From an uncultured Porphyromonadaceae bacterium (lineage in GTDB: Bacteria; Bacteroidota; Bacteroidia; Bacteroidales; Barnesiellaceae_A), in NCBI GenBank assembly GCA_900542255.1, contig UQMR01000002.1:11905-75904 (forward strand): a DNA stretch of 64,000 nt, written 5' to 3'. The notes beneath the pieces are model-generated. The model did no database searches. It was given only the letters and a program-made list of their open reading frames with translations, and was not told where the DNA came from. Position 1 is the stretch's first letter; the number at the start of each line of letters is the position of its first letter. Shown one piece after another: positions 15,428-25,190 of this stretch. The position numbers and the translations under genes were made by a program.

Positions 15428-16447
15428 TTACAGCTCTACCCGGGCAAACGGAGCCTTGTCGAGGCTGCAAAAGTCGTGGTCTAAGTATTTGTAGTATCCT
15501 GTTATTGCCACCATGGCAGCGTTGTCGGTTGTGAAAGAGAGCTTGGGAAGGTGTATTTTCCATCCGTACCGTGCGGCATATTGCTCGAAGGCGCCCCGTA
15601 CGGCCGAGTTGGCCGATACGCCGCCCCCTACGGCAACCTCTTTGATACCGGTCTCTTTTACGGCTTTATATACCTTGTCCATGAGTATCTCTACGATGGT
15701 TGCTTGCAGCGAAGCGCAGAGGTCGCATTTGTTGTTCTCTATAAATGACGGGTCTTCTTTTATCTTGTCGCGCAAGAGATAGAGGAACGACGTTTTCAGC
15801 CCGCTGAAACTGTAATCGAGTCCTGCAATGTGAGGCTTGTGCAGGGCGAAGGCACGGGGGTTGCCCTCTTTGGCAAGGCGGTCTATCACCGGTCCGCCGG
15901 GGTAGGGCAGACCCATCACCTTGGCGCATTTGTCGAAGGCTTCGCCTGCCGCGTCGTCGATGGTTTGTCCTATGACTTTCATTTTGTTATAGGCCTCTAC
16001 ACAGATGATTTGCGAGTTTCCGCCCGATACGAGCAGACAAAGGAATGGAAACTTGGGCGGGTCGTAGGGGCTGCCGGGGTCTTGTATGAAGTGGGCCAGT
16101 ACGTGTGCCTGTAAATGGTTTACGTCGACCATAGGTATATCTAATGCCGTGGCAAGACCTTTGGCAAACGATGTGCCTACGAGCAGCGAGCCCATGAGCC
16201 CGGGGCCGCGGGTGAACGCTATGGTACTCAGCTCCTCTTTGCCGATGCCGGCACGCTTGATGGCTTCCGATACTACCGGCACGATGTTTTGCTGGTGGGC
16301 GCGCGAAGCGAGTTCGGGTACCACGCCGCCGTATGCTTCGTGTACGGCTTGGCTGGCTATGACGTTCGACCGCAATACGCCGTCACAGATGACAGCGGCC
16401 GAGGTGTCGTCGCACGACGATTCTATACCTAAAATAGAGATGCTCAT
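15428..16447 (-). CDS. tsaD: tRNA N6-adenosine threonylcarbamoyltransferase
   Basis: A 339-residue ASKHA-fold enzyme starting MSISILGIESSCDDTSAAV, with the metal-binding HLQAH motif and the LLVSGGNSQI and GGVSANSAVR loops. TsaD transfers the threonylcarbamoyl group to A37 of ANN-decoding tRNAs. The start at 16447 matches the conserved family N-terminus; 21 upstream in-frame codons read into the promoter. Length is normal for the family. It shares a short intergenic region with the divergent tamB gene. Confidence 0.96.
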   Translation of the reverse strand: MSISILGIESSCDDTSAAVICDGVLRSNVIASQAVHEAYGGVVPELASRAHQQNIVPVVSEAIKRAGIGKEELSTIAFTRGPGLMGSLLVGTSFAKGLATALDIPMVDVNHLQAHVLAHFIQDPGSPYDPPKFPFLCLLVSGGNSQIICVEAYNKMKVIGQTIDDAAGEAFDKCAKVMGLPYPGGPVIDRLAKEGNPRAFALHKPHIAGLDYSFSGLKTSFLYLLRDKIKEDPSFIENNKCDLCASLQATIVEILMDKVYKAVKETGIKEVAVGGGVSANSAVRGAFEQYAARYGWKIHLPKLSFTTDNAAMVAITGYYKYLDHDFCSLDKAPFARVEL

Positions 16448-16499
16448 AGTTCTTCTTTCTTTTTGCAGGGGGAATGTGTATGCCCCCCCTTTCGATTTG

Positions 16500-16507
16500 C
16501 AAAAGTA
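16500..16507 (-). promoter_or_regulatory. -7 element for tsaD-cinA
   Basis: TACTTTTG on the minus strand matches TAnnTTTG and lies 52 bp upstream of the tsaD ATG. A TTTG at the expected -33 spacing is not evident. Confidence 0.45.
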
Positions 16508-16560
16508 CATAATTTATGCCAATTCGTGCTTTTCTGCCGTTTATTTCCTTGCAGCCGATA

Positions 16561-16591
16561 TTTATGGGGTGCGGAAAAAACAGTAACTTTG
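16561..16591 (+). promoter_or_regulatory. Promoter of tamB
   Basis: TAACTTTG at 16584-16591 is a consensus -7 element, with TTTA at 16561-16564 spaced 19 bp upstream. The ATG at 16606 is only 14 bp beyond it, implying a very short leader. Confidence 0.6.
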
Positions 16592-16605
16592 TAGCCCTTA
16601 TCGTC

Positions 16606-19600
16606 ATGAGAACATTTTTTGTTTTGGTGAAACGCATCCTGCAAGGTGCGATTATAACGCTGGTGGCGTTATACGCCTTGCTCTATGTACTCCTTTCGAT
16701 ACCTGCCATACAGGGTAAGGTGCGCGATGTGGGGCAGCATACCTTGTCGCAATATCTGGGCGTGCCGCTGGAAATAGCGCGGGTAGAGATATCACCTTTC
16801 AATAAAGTGGAGCTTTTCGGCGTTTTGCTGCCCGACCAGCGGGGCGATACCTTACTCTATGCCCATAAAATTGCCGCCGGAATAGATATATGGGAGTTGC
16901 CCGGAGGGAAAATAGACTTGTCTAACATTCAGCTCTTCGGGCTCGACTTGCGTATCGTACGCGACTCGACGGAGGCTCCCACAAATTTGCAGTTTGTCAT
17001 AGATGCTTTTACCGATACTACGCGCAAGCGGGATGATACGGCTATAAACCTTGCTATCCAGTCGGCCCTGGTACGGCGCAGCAGTGTGAGCTACGATGTG
17101 TTGTCGGCACCGCGCAAGCCGCAAGGCCAGTTCGATGCCAACCATGTGGCTGTGACCGACCTCTTGGCAACCCTCTCGCTGAAAGCCTTTCATAAAGACT
17201 CTGTCAATCTCTACATCAAACGTCTGAGCGGCAAGGAACAGTCGGGCTTTCAGCTCGACCGCCTTACGCTGCGGGTAGAGGGAAATCGCCACCGTATAGC
17301 GGCATCGCAATTCTTGTTACAGGTCGGCAATACCCGCCTGAGTACCGATACGGCTGCCGTTTTGTTCCCGTCGGCGGCCGACGGTTTCGCATTTACCGAT
17401 AGCACACGCCTCTTTTTTGTCATGAACGATGCCGTTATCGTACCCTCCGATTTTGCTCCGTTGCTGCCGGCCTTGCAACAGTTCGATATGCCAGTCTCCC
17501 TTACCTCTGTGGTCGATGGCAGGCTCGATGACCTCAGGGCCCGCCAAGTCTCGGTGGTGTGCGGCGACAATGCAGTACGTCTCGGTGTCTCGTTTGCGGT
17601 ACGTCATATCATGCACTCCGATAGCCTCTCGGTAGATTGTCCTTCGTTTGAGCTCGCTGCGCGCGAAGGAGCCCTGTCGGCCATGGCGCGCAACTTCAAT
17701 ATCACCGATACCCGCACGATACAGATGCTCGACTCGCTGGGCCATGTCACGATAGAGGGCTCTTTGGCAGGAGAGATGCCCCATTTCGAGGGCAAGATGC
17801 AGTTACATACCGCTGCCGGCGGAGTGCAGGCGCACGGGACACTCCATCGCAACGACGACAAGCAGAGCTACGCGGTAAGCGGTGATATCCTTACCGAGGG
17901 TATCGATTTGGCGCAAGTCATGGGGCGAAACTCGCCATGGGGCACCGTGGCGTTGGATTTACACGCAAATTGTAGCCTCTATGCCGATGCCTCCCCCGCA
18001 GGACGGCTGTCGGGGAAAATAGGGCGATTCGATTACAACGGATATAGTTATGAGAATGTCAATCTCGATGCTGCCTACCGCAATCGCATCGTGAACGGCA
18101 GGGTAGAAATAGACGACCCCAACGCTCGTGTTGCCGTGGAGGGTAGAGCCCGCATAAACGGTCGCAGCACCTGGGCCGATTTGCAAATCATGTGCGACGA
18201 TATAGCCCTCGACGCCTTGCATCTGAGCGACGCATATCCCGGCTATCGTCTCTCGTTTTCACTCGATGCCGCCTATACGGGCAACCGCCTCGACAATGCC
18301 AATGGATTTATAGGTGTCGATTCGCTGTTATTTACAAACGGCGAGTCTCAATTCGTTTGGAACCGTTTCCGCATCGAGGCACGCAATGATACGCTGCCGC
18401 AACGCATAGAGGTGGAGTCGGACTATATCAATGGCGAGGTGACAGGCCATTACACCTTCTCGTCGCTCGGCCGCTCACTGCATGATATGCTTGCGGCTCT
18501 CTTGCCTACCGCCGTGCCGGCAGAACCGACAGCATCCCGACGCCGCAACCGCCGTGTGCCGGACAACGATATGGAGTGGCATTTTGTCATTACCCCGCAT
18601 GTAGAGATGGCGCAGATATTGCGCATGCCCTTTACCATAACCGACCGTATAAGAATAGACGGCCATATACGCGACTTGGAGCAGACGGCGCGGCTCAGCA
18701 TGGATATACCGAACTTATGGATAGGACGCAACCACATAGAGGATGCCGCCGTCTATATCAACCGCAAGGGAGATAAACTCGACTATTCGTTACAGGCCGG
18801 ATACATCAATAAAAAGAAAATCTCTACCATGTGGAGTGTGCGCGGGGATATTGGGCAGGACAATATCGACGTGGGCATCCATTGGAATACCAATACGGCC
18901 TCCACCTATTGTGGCGCCATACGACTCGACACGCATATCATGCCGTGTCCGGTCCGTCCCGAGGAGGTCGACCTTGCCGTGACCGTGCAGCCCACACAAT
19001 TTGTTATCAACGACACGGTATGGGACATCAAGCCCGCAAATATATTGCTGCATGATAAGAATATCATTGTAGATAGGCTCGAATTGTCGCGACCCTCACA
19101 ACATATTTATATAGAGGGCGTGGCGTCGGAGAATCCGGCCGATACGATGCATATAGACTTGCGCGATATAAACCTCGATTACATATTCGAGACTCTCAAT
19201 ATAGATTTTGTAACGTTTGGCGGGCGCGCCACCGGGCGGGTCGATGCAGCCAACCTTTTCAGCCCGACGCCCTATCTTGCCACCCAAAGGCTCGATGTGC
19301 GGGACTTTTCATACAATCATGCCGTTTTTGGCGACATATCGTTGCTGAGCATGTGGAACCCCGATAATATGGGTATATTGCTGAAAGGCATCATTACGGG
19401 AAAAGAGCAGAACGAGAGTTATGTCGATGGATATATATTCCCCACACTCGACTCTCTCTCCATCGATTTCAATGTCGACCGCATTCCGCTGGCCTTCATT
19501 CGTCCGTTTGTAGGGAATGTATTGAGCGACGTCGACGGTATGGCATCGGGGCAGCTCACCCTGGGAGGAAACTTCAAGCGGATATTCCTCACGGGCGATG

Positions 19601-21306
19601 CCTATGCCTACGATTTCTCCTTCGGGGTACCGTTTATCAATACGCGTTACTATGTGACCGACAGCGTACATTTTACGAAAGAGAGTATCTGGTTCCGCGA
19701 TATTACCGTAGGCGACGGGCGGGGTAATACGGCACGGGCCGACGGCATATTGCGCCATCGCTATTTTGCCAATCTCGAATACGACATAGATATTCACGAC
19801 GCCGTAGACCTGTTGGTATTCAATATGCCTCCTACGTCCGGGGCTTCGTTCTATGGAAAGGTCTTCGGTACGGGAGGTGTAGCCATCAAAGGCGACGATT
19901 TCCGCACCGACATCAATGTGAATATGCTCACCGAAAATGATTCGGAATTTACTTTCGTGTTGACCAATACGGCCAATGCGGCCGATTACAGTTTCCTGAC
20001 CTTTACCGATTCTACGGCCGAAGCCGCGAAAGCGCGCAGGCAGGTCGTGACAGAGGTAGACAGTACCGTATTGCGCAATAATATGATGATGGAAGAACAT
20101 GTCGCTGCTCCGAAGCCCAAAAACGTACTGTTCCTTACGGTGCAAGCCGACATTACGCCGCAGGCCGACATCGTGCTTGTCATGGATGAGGTCCTTGGCG
20201 ATAAAATGGAGGCCAACGGCGAAGGCAATATACGGGTGGAGTATAATACGGGCGAGGACGACTTCAAGATGTATGGCTCATATACCGTGAACAACGGTAG
20301 TTACAATTTCAGCCTGCAAGATATCATTACACGCGATTTCTCCATCACGTCGGGCAGTACAGTCTCGTTCAGGGGCTCTCCCATGGATGCTACTCTCGAT
20401 ATCAATGCCGTATATTCGTTGCAGGCTAATCTCGCCGACCTCGACGAGTCGTTTGTAACAGAGAGCGAGCTCACTCGCACGACTGTCCCTGTGCATACGA
20501 TACTGAAAATATCGGGCGACCTCACGCATCCCGACATCGGTTTCGATATAGAGCTCCCTACGGTGAGCGCCGACATTGACAGCAAGATGCGCAGCATCAT
20601 CAGTACCGATGAGATGATGAATCGCGAAATCATCTATCTATTGGCCCTCAACCGTTTCTTTACCCCCGATTACAGTATCGGGCAGAATGGCAACAACGAG
20701 TGGGTGTCGATGGCATCCTCGACAATCTCCTCTTCGTTGGGCTCTATCTTGGGACAAATCAGCGAGAACTGGAATATCTCCCCCAACTTCCGCAGCGACA
20801 AGGGCGATTTTTCAGATATGGAGGTCGACCTCGTATTGTCGAGCCAACTGCTCAACAACAGGCTTATATTCAATGGCAACTTCGGCTATCGGGACAAGCG
20901 GTACAACTCGACCAATTTTGTAGGCGACTTCGACATAGAGTATCTTCTTACTGAAAGCGGCAATTTACGGCTCAAAGGCTATAATCACTTCAACGACCGC
21001 AACTACTCCATGCGTACCGCCCTTACAACGCAGGGTATAGGTATCATGTATACGCACGATTTCAACTCGTGGCTTAATTTCTTCGACAGGCCTGCCCGAA
21101 GTAAAAAAGAGAAGGAAGAGAAGAGACGCAAGGGGAAAAACACAGCCCGGCAGGAACAACCGGCCGATACGGTGCCCGCCCTTGCTCCGGATACGGTGCA
21201 GGCAGTTGTCGAGCCTCTCGTATCGCCGGTAGCGGCCGATACGGTACCCACACTTGCCCCGGATACCATACAGGTAGCGGCGCCGATGGTGCCGAAGGGG
21301 AAATAG
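16606..21306 (+). CDS. tamB: TamB/YtfN-like translocation and assembly protein
   Basis: A 1,566-residue envelope protein. An N-terminal membrane anchor (residues about 8-35, LQGAIITLVALYALLYVLLS) precedes a very long repetitive beta-strand region and a typical TamB C-terminal domain (TVPVHTILKISGDLTHPDI, then IIYLLALNRFFTPDY). TamB-family proteins bridge the inner and outer membranes and move phospholipid or help assemble outer-membrane proteins. The last 60 residues are a basic then Pro/Ala-rich tail with repeated ADTVPxLAPDTxQ units, unusual for the family core. I used the ATG at 16606, just after a promoter, rather than one 90 bp earlier that lies upstream of the -7 element. Confidence 0.9.
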   Translation: MRTFFVLVKRILQGAIITLVALYALLYVLLSIPAIQGKVRDVGQHTLSQYLGVPLEIARVEISPFNKVELFGVLLPDQRGDTLLYAHKIAAGIDIWELPGGKIDLSNIQLFGLDLRIVRDSTEAPTNLQFVIDAFTDTTRKRDDTAINLAIQSALVRRSSVSYDVLSAPRKPQGQFDANHVAVTDLLATLSLKAFHKDSVNLYIKRLSGKEQSGFQLDRLTLRVEGNRHRIAASQFLLQVGNTRLSTDTAAVLFPSAADGFAFTDSTRLFFVMNDAVIVPSDFAPLLPALQQFDMPVSLTSVVDGRLDDLRARQVSVVCGDNAVRLGVSFAVRHIMHSDSLSVDCPSFELAAREGALSAMARNFNITDTRTIQMLDSLGHVTIEGSLAGEMPHFEGKMQLHTAAGGVQAHGTLHRNDDKQSYAVSGDILTEGIDLAQVMGRNSPWGTVALDLHANCSLYADASPAGRLSGKIGRFDYNGYSYENVNLDAAYRNRIVNGRVEIDDPNARVAVEGRARINGRSTWADLQIMCDDIALDALHLSDAYPGYRLSFSLDAAYTGNRLDNANGFIGVDSLLFTNGESQFVWNRFRIEARNDTLPQRIEVESDYINGEVTGHYTFSSLGRSLHDMLAALLPTAVPAEPTASRRRNRRVPDNDMEWHFVITPHVEMAQILRMPFTITDRIRIDGHIRDLEQTARLSMDIPNLWIGRNHIEDAAVYINRKGDKLDYSLQAGYINKKKISTMWSVRGDIGQDNIDVGIHWNTNTASTYCGAIRLDTHIMPCPVRPEEVDLAVTVQPTQFVINDTVWDIKPANILLHDKNIIVDRLELSRPSQHIYIEGVASENPADTMHIDLRDINLDYIFETLNIDFVTFGGRATGRVDAANLFSPTPYLATQRLDVRDFSYNHAVFGDISLLSMWNPDNMGILLKGIITGKEQNESYVDGYIFPTLDSLSIDFNVDRIPLAFIRPFVGNVLSDVDGMASGQLTLGGNFKRIFLTGDAYAYDFSFGVPFINTRYYVTDSVHFTKESIWFRDITVGDGRGNTARADGILRHRYFANLEYDIDIHDAVDLLVFNMPPTSGASFYGKVFGTGGVAIKGDDFRTDINVNMLTENDSEFTFVLTNTANAADYSFLTFTDSTAEAAKARRQVVTEVDSTVLRNNMMMEEHVAAPKPKNVLFLTVQADITPQADIVLVMDEVLGDKMEANGEGNIRVEYNTGEDDFKMYGSYTVNNGSYNFSLQDIITRDFSITSGSTVSFRGSPMDATLDINAVYSLQANLADLDESFVTESELTRTTVPVHTILKISGDLTHPDIGFDIELPTVSADIDSKMRSIISTDEMMNREIIYLLALNRFFTPDYSIGQNGNNEWVSMASSTISSSLGSILGQISENWNISPNFRSDKGDFSDMEVDLVLSSQLLNNRLIFNGNFGYRDKRYNSTNFVGDFDIEYLLTESGNLRLKGYNHFNDRNYSMRTALTTQGIGIMYTHDFNSWLNFFDRPARSKKEKEEKRRKGKNTARQEQPADTVPALAPDTVQAVVEPLVSPVAADTVPTLAPDTIQVAAPMVPKGK

Positions 21307-21358
21307 CATTCTGTATGGTGCCGGCATTGCCCTGTCGCAAGAGCTGCTGCCGGTGACG

Positions 21359-22129
21359 TTATTTCACCTCCTCGCTGTTGTCGGCCGGTGACATCTTGTC
21401 GGGCTCTATGCAGAAGGGAGAGTGACGCTCTATAAATTCGTTGACGCGGGTGCGATACGTGTCACCTATGGGGATATATGTGTTGCCGAATACGATGCGG
21501 TTGCGCTCTATCGTCTTTATTTTGGAACATTGCACGATATAAGAGCGGTGCACCCGCAGAAAATCGTCGGGGAGCATCTCTTCGAGCGCTTTCAAGCTCA
21601 GCAGCGATATAAGAGGGTGCTCCTCTCCTTCGATGTAGAACTTGACATAATCTTTGAGACCCTCGATGTAGAGAATCTTTCTGATGAAAATCTGTTTCAG
21701 CTTATAGTCGCTCTTTACATATATATATTTTTCGTCGTCGGGCGAGGCCTTTTCGACAGTTTCGGTACGAGGCGAAAGCACCTTCAATGCCTTTTGCGTA
21801 GCTTTGATAAATTCTGTATAGTCGATAGGTTTCAGCAGGTAGTCTATGGCATTGACTTTGTAGCTTTCTACGGCATATCGGTCGAATGCCGTGGTGAATA
21901 TGATGCGTGTTTTGCCTTCTACCAGCCGCGAAAACTCCATGCCGTTCAGGTTGGGCATCTGTATATCGCAGAATACAAGGTCTATATCGCCCTTCATGAT
22001 GCGTTCTACTGCTTGCATTGCCGAAGAGAAACACTCTACCAACTCTAAATAGGAAGTGCGTTGCACATAGCTCGCCAACAAATCTATTGCCAACGGCTCA
22101 TCGTCGATAATACAACATTTCAGTATCAT
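21359..22129 (-). CDS. LytTR-family response regulator
   Basis: A 256-residue regulator. The receiver domain has acidic residues DDE at positions 9-11, phosphoacceptor Asp55 in FCDIQMPNLNG, and the conserved Lys in YLLKPID. The C-terminal LytTR DNA-binding domain includes YIEGLKDYVKFY and FLRVHRSYIVQ. Its ATG overlaps the stop of the sensor kinase gene (ATGA), so the two form a dedicated pair. They end a six-gene unit encoding an efflux system, which the pair may control. The start at 22129 is supported by this overlap. Confidence 0.92.
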   Translation of the reverse strand: MILKCCIIDDEPLAIDLLASYVQRTSYLELVECFSSAMQAVERIMKGDIDLVFCDIQMPNLNGMEFSRLVEGKTRIIFTTAFDRYAVESYKVNAIDYLLKPIDYTEFIKATQKALKVLSPRTETVEKASPDDEKYIYVKSDYKLKQIFIRKILYIEGLKDYVKFYIEGEEHPLISLLSLKALEEMLPDDFLRVHRSYIVQCSKIKTIERNRIVFGNTYIPIGDTYRTRVNEFIERHSPFCIEPDKMSPADNSEEVK

Positions 22130-23184
22130 GGTTGCACAGTTTGATGTAAGTCTATAAATAGTACGGCGCAAAATGTGTCGTCGGCGCACGTTATATCGAA
22201 GGTATATTTCCCGGGGTAAAGCAAGTCGAGCTGGCGGCGTATGTTATCCAACCCTATGCCCGAGCCGCTGTGGTCTTCGCTGTCCTTGGGAAAGTAGCTG
22301 TTGCGCACGCTGCAACAGATTGTCCCCTCTTGGGGAGAGGTAATGTCTATCTCTATGAAAGAGTCTTGTATGGGGTCTATGCCGTGTTTGAAGGCATTCT
22401 CTATGAGCGGAATAAACAGCAATGGCGCTATGAGGCAATTTTTGCATCCCCTGTTGTCGATATTGACCTCTATGCGGGTTTGTCTATTTTGCCGCAACCT
22501 CATCAGTCCGATATAATCTTGCAGGAAGTTCAGCTCTTGCTCCACAGGCACGTAGCGTTCTTTGTTTTCATACAATACATATCGCAGCAAACGGCTCAGT
22601 TCCAGTACGGCCTTTTGCGCCCTGTCGCCATTTACGGCAATGAGCGCATAGATGTTGTTGAGGGTGTTGAAGAGGAAGTGAGGGTTGAGCTGGTTTTTCA
22701 GGTTTTTCAGTTCGGCCTCGGCGCGTTCTTGCTCCAACTTCCTGTTTTTGCTCTCGGTACGTTTCCATAACATCATTGTTTTGAGCCCGGTACTCAGGCC
22801 TATAAAGCAGATGATAGACCCTGCATCTCGCAGCAGGATGAGGATAACGGGGTCGTGCGGAGGCTTTTGCACGGGCATCTTGTCGTAGAATGGCAATATT
22901 TCGTGCATGAGATATAAGCCCGCACACAAAAGTATTACGAGAGCGATGTTCAAGAGCACGAACGCGGCCGTCTTGCGCTTGAAAAGAAAATGGTCGGTAA
23001 GGAAAAAATAGTTGGCATAGAAGGCTATAAGGTATGCCGTAGGCAAGGCTACGAAAGGTATCGGCAGCGGGCCGCTGTGAGAGCCCGTATATTCGATAAT
23101 AAGGATGGGCAGCAAGAAGAAAAGCATCCATGCTATTGCGTGAATGCCGGTGGTAATGATATGTTGTTTCAGTGAACTGCTCAT
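22126..23184 (-). CDS. LytS/YehU-type membrane histidine kinase
   Basis: A 352-residue kinase with four predicted membrane helices in the first 140 residues, then the His-kinase motif LNPHFLFNTLNNIYA (His169) and a compact ATPase with PLLFIPLIENAFKHG and GSGIGLDNIRRQL. There is no large extracytoplasmic sensor, as usual in this class, so the signal is probably sensed in the membrane. It lies 17 bp downstream of the MacB-like permease gene. The TATTTTTG immediately ahead of its ATG could be an internal promoter, but it sits only 4 bp from the start. Confidence 0.9.
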   Translation of the reverse strand: MSSSLKQHIITTGIHAIAWMLFFLLPILIIEYTGSHSGPLPIPFVALPTAYLIAFYANYFFLTDHFLFKRKTAAFVLLNIALVILLCAGLYLMHEILPFYDKMPVQKPPHDPVILILLRDAGSIICFIGLSTGLKTMMLWKRTESKNRKLEQERAEAELKNLKNQLNPHFLFNTLNNIYALIAVNGDRAQKAVLELSRLLRYVLYENKERYVPVEQELNFLQDYIGLMRLRQNRQTRIEVNIDNRGCKNCLIAPLLFIPLIENAFKHGIDPIQDSFIEIDITSPQEGTICCSVRNSYFPKDSEDHSGSGIGLDNIRRQLDLLYPGKYTFDITCADDTFCAVLFIDLHQTVQP

Positions 23185-23201
23185 ATAGCAAAAATACAAA
23201 T

Positions 23202-24422
23202 TTATTCGTAACGCAATGCCTCTATCGGGTCTAAATCGGCAGCTTTGCGAGCCGGATACCATCCGAAAAAGATGCCGGTGAGCGTACATACGGCAAACGA
23301 CAAAACTACCGACATGGGCTCAATGAAGATTGGCCACTTGAAAAATGCGTGCACGCCTACCGAGGCTCCTACACCTGCCAGCACCCCTATGATGCCTCCT
23401 GTGACACTGATAAGGATGGCTTCGAGAAGAAATTGCGACAATATATCTATGCCGCGGGCTCCTATCGACATGCGCAGGCCTATCTCTTTGGTGCGTTCTG
23501 TCACGGAAACATACATGATGTTCATGATACCTATGCCGCCTACCAGAAGCGATATGCCTGCCACACAGGCAAGTAATAGCGTCATCATGTCGGACGTGGA
23601 GGTAAGCATCGAGCTTAATTCCTGCTGAGAGCGTATCTCGAAATCGTCTTCTTCGTGAGCCGTGAGTTTATGGTTGCGGCGTAGCAGAACGCTTATCTCG
23701 TCTATCGCCTGTTCGGTAAGCTCCTCGCTCAAAGCCGAGCAGAAGATACCTTGCAGATAAGTGATGGCAAGTACCCGCTTCTGAACGGTTGTATAGGGAG
23801 CGAGCACCAGGTCGTCTTGGTCCATGCCCATGCTGTTGTACCCTTTCGGGACGAGCGTGCCTATGACGGTAAAGGGAATCTTGTTGAAACGGATGATTTT
23901 ACCCACGGGGCTTTCGCCGTCGGGAAAGAGGTTGTCGGCGACCGTCTTGCCTATGAGACATACTTTGGCAGCGGCTTGTATATCACGGTCGGTAAACATC
24001 TCCCCTTCATCGATACTGATTTTGCGTATATCCAGGTATCCTTGGCTGATGCCATAGAGGCTGCTGGGGTAGTTGTTGGCTCCGTTGATAAACTGTCCGC
24101 TGCTCTGTACCGACGGCGAAACCGCAGCCACATACTCTGTCTCATCGCATATGGCGGTGTAGTCGTCGAGTTTGAGGGTCTGCATGTCGTCGGAACTTTG
24201 GCGTACGCCGCCGCGCTCCATGTTGCCGGGGTGTATCATTATCATGTTCGACCCCATTTCCGATATTTGCTTTTTGATGCTTCTTTTGGAGCCTTGTCCT
24301 ATTGCCAGCATGGTAATGACCGAGGCCACTCCGATGATGATGCCGAGCATGGTGAGGAAACAACGCAGTTTGTTGTTGTTGAGAGCTCTGAATGCGATTT
24401 TGAAAAGATTGGCTATATTCAT
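23202..24422 (-). CDS. MacB-like ABC transporter permease
   Basis: A 406-residue permease with one N-terminal helix (LRCFLTMLGIIIGVASVITML), a large periplasmic MacB-type core domain, and three C-terminal helices in an FtsX-type domain (GGIGIMNIMYVSVTERTKEIG, then FFGWYPARKAADLDPIEALR). MacB-type transporters couple cytoplasmic ATP hydrolysis to expulsion of substrates through a periplasmic fusion protein and TolC. The ATPase is a separate gene 14 bp upstream. Substrate is unknown: macrolides, peptides or lipoproteins are handled by relatives. Confidence 0.92.
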   Translation of the reverse strand: MNIANLFKIAFRALNNNKLRCFLTMLGIIIGVASVITMLAIGQGSKRSIKKQISEMGSNMIMIHPGNMERGGVRQSSDDMQTLKLDDYTAICDETEYVAAVSPSVQSSGQFINGANNYPSSLYGISQGYLDIRKISIDEGEMFTDRDIQAAAKVCLIGKTVADNLFPDGESPVGKIIRFNKIPFTVIGTLVPKGYNSMGMDQDDLVLAPYTTVQKRVLAITYLQGIFCSALSEELTEQAIDEISVLLRRNHKLTAHEEDDFEIRSQQELSSMLTSTSDMMTLLLACVAGISLLVGGIGIMNIMYVSVTERTKEIGLRMSIGARGIDILSQFLLEAILISVTGGIIGVLAGVGASVGVHAFFKWPIFIEPMSVVLSFAVCTLTGIFFGWYPARKAADLDPIEALRYE

Positions 24423-24436
24423 CTCTATCTTCTCCT

Positions 24437-25183
24437 TTATTCATTATCGACGGGCAATGTTTCGAGTATATCGGCTGCCGAAGCCTGTTTCTTGTTGTAT
24501 TCGTCGGCGATGATGTGGCCGTCGCGCAGTACGATGTTGCGGCTACTGAATGCCGCAAGCTCCGGGTTGTGCGTGACGAAAATAATGGTGCGCCCGCGGG
24601 CATGCAGTTGCTGGAACAGGACAAGTATCTCGTAAGAGGTGCGAGTGTCCAGGTTACCCGTAGCTTCGTCGGCGAGAATTATCACGGGGTCGTTTACCAG
24701 GGCGCGGGCTATTGCCACGCGTTGTTGCTGTCCTCCCGACATCTGGTTGCTTTTGTGTTCCTTGCGGTCGCCAAGCCCTACGGCATCTAAGGCTTCCGAT
24801 GCCAGCAAGCGGCGTTTGCGGGCAGGGATGTTCGGGTTATACATCAAGGGCAGCTCCACGTTTTCAAGAGCGGTGGTCTTGGGTAGTAGGTTGTATGATT
24901 GGAATACAAATCCTATCTTGCGGTTGCGCAACAGAGCCCGTTCGCTGCGGCCCATGGAGCGGACAGCCACACCGTCCAGGTAGTATTCGCCCGAGGTGGG
25001 GGTGTCTAAGCATCCTAATAGGTTGAGCAAGGTGGATTTCCCCGAGCCGCTGGTGCCCATGATGGTAACAAACTCGCCTGCCTCGATGCTGAAACTGATG
25101 CCCCGCAAGGCGTGTACAGTGCTGTTGCCTACGGTGAAATCGCGCTTGATGTTGTCGAGACGGATGATTTCTTTGCTTTTCAT
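24437..25183 (-). CDS. MacB/LolD-type ABC transporter ATP-binding protein
   Basis: A 248-residue ATPase with Walker [10 protein letters not shown] at residues 43-51, the signature [15 protein letters not shown], Walker [14 protein letters not shown] and the switch histidine in FVTHNPE. It drives the neighbouring MacB-like permease. I placed the start at MKSKEIIRL (25183), 7 bp after the fusion-protein stop; a longer frame reading into that gene has no homologous sequence. Confidence 0.94.
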   Translation of the reverse strand: MKSKEIIRLDNIKRDFTVGNSTVHALRGISFSIEAGEFVTIMGTSGSGKSTLLNLLGCLDTPTSGEYYLDGVAVRSMGRSERALLRNRKIGFVFQSYNLLPKTTALENVELPLMYNPNIPARKRRLLASEALDAVGLGDRKEHKSNQMSGGQQQRVAIARALVNDPVIILADEATGNLDTRTSYEILVLFQQLHARGRTIIFVTHNPELAAFSSRNIVLRDGHIIADEYNKKQASAADILETLPVDNE

Positions 25184-25190
25184 ATCTTTC

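Noticed and set aside
23189-23204. Internal promoter ahead of the kinase gene (overlapping TAAATTTG and TATTTTTG)
   Set aside because: Both fit the -7 consensus, but they lie 4-20 bp from the ATG, have no -33 partner and one overlaps the permease stop; not strong enough to list.
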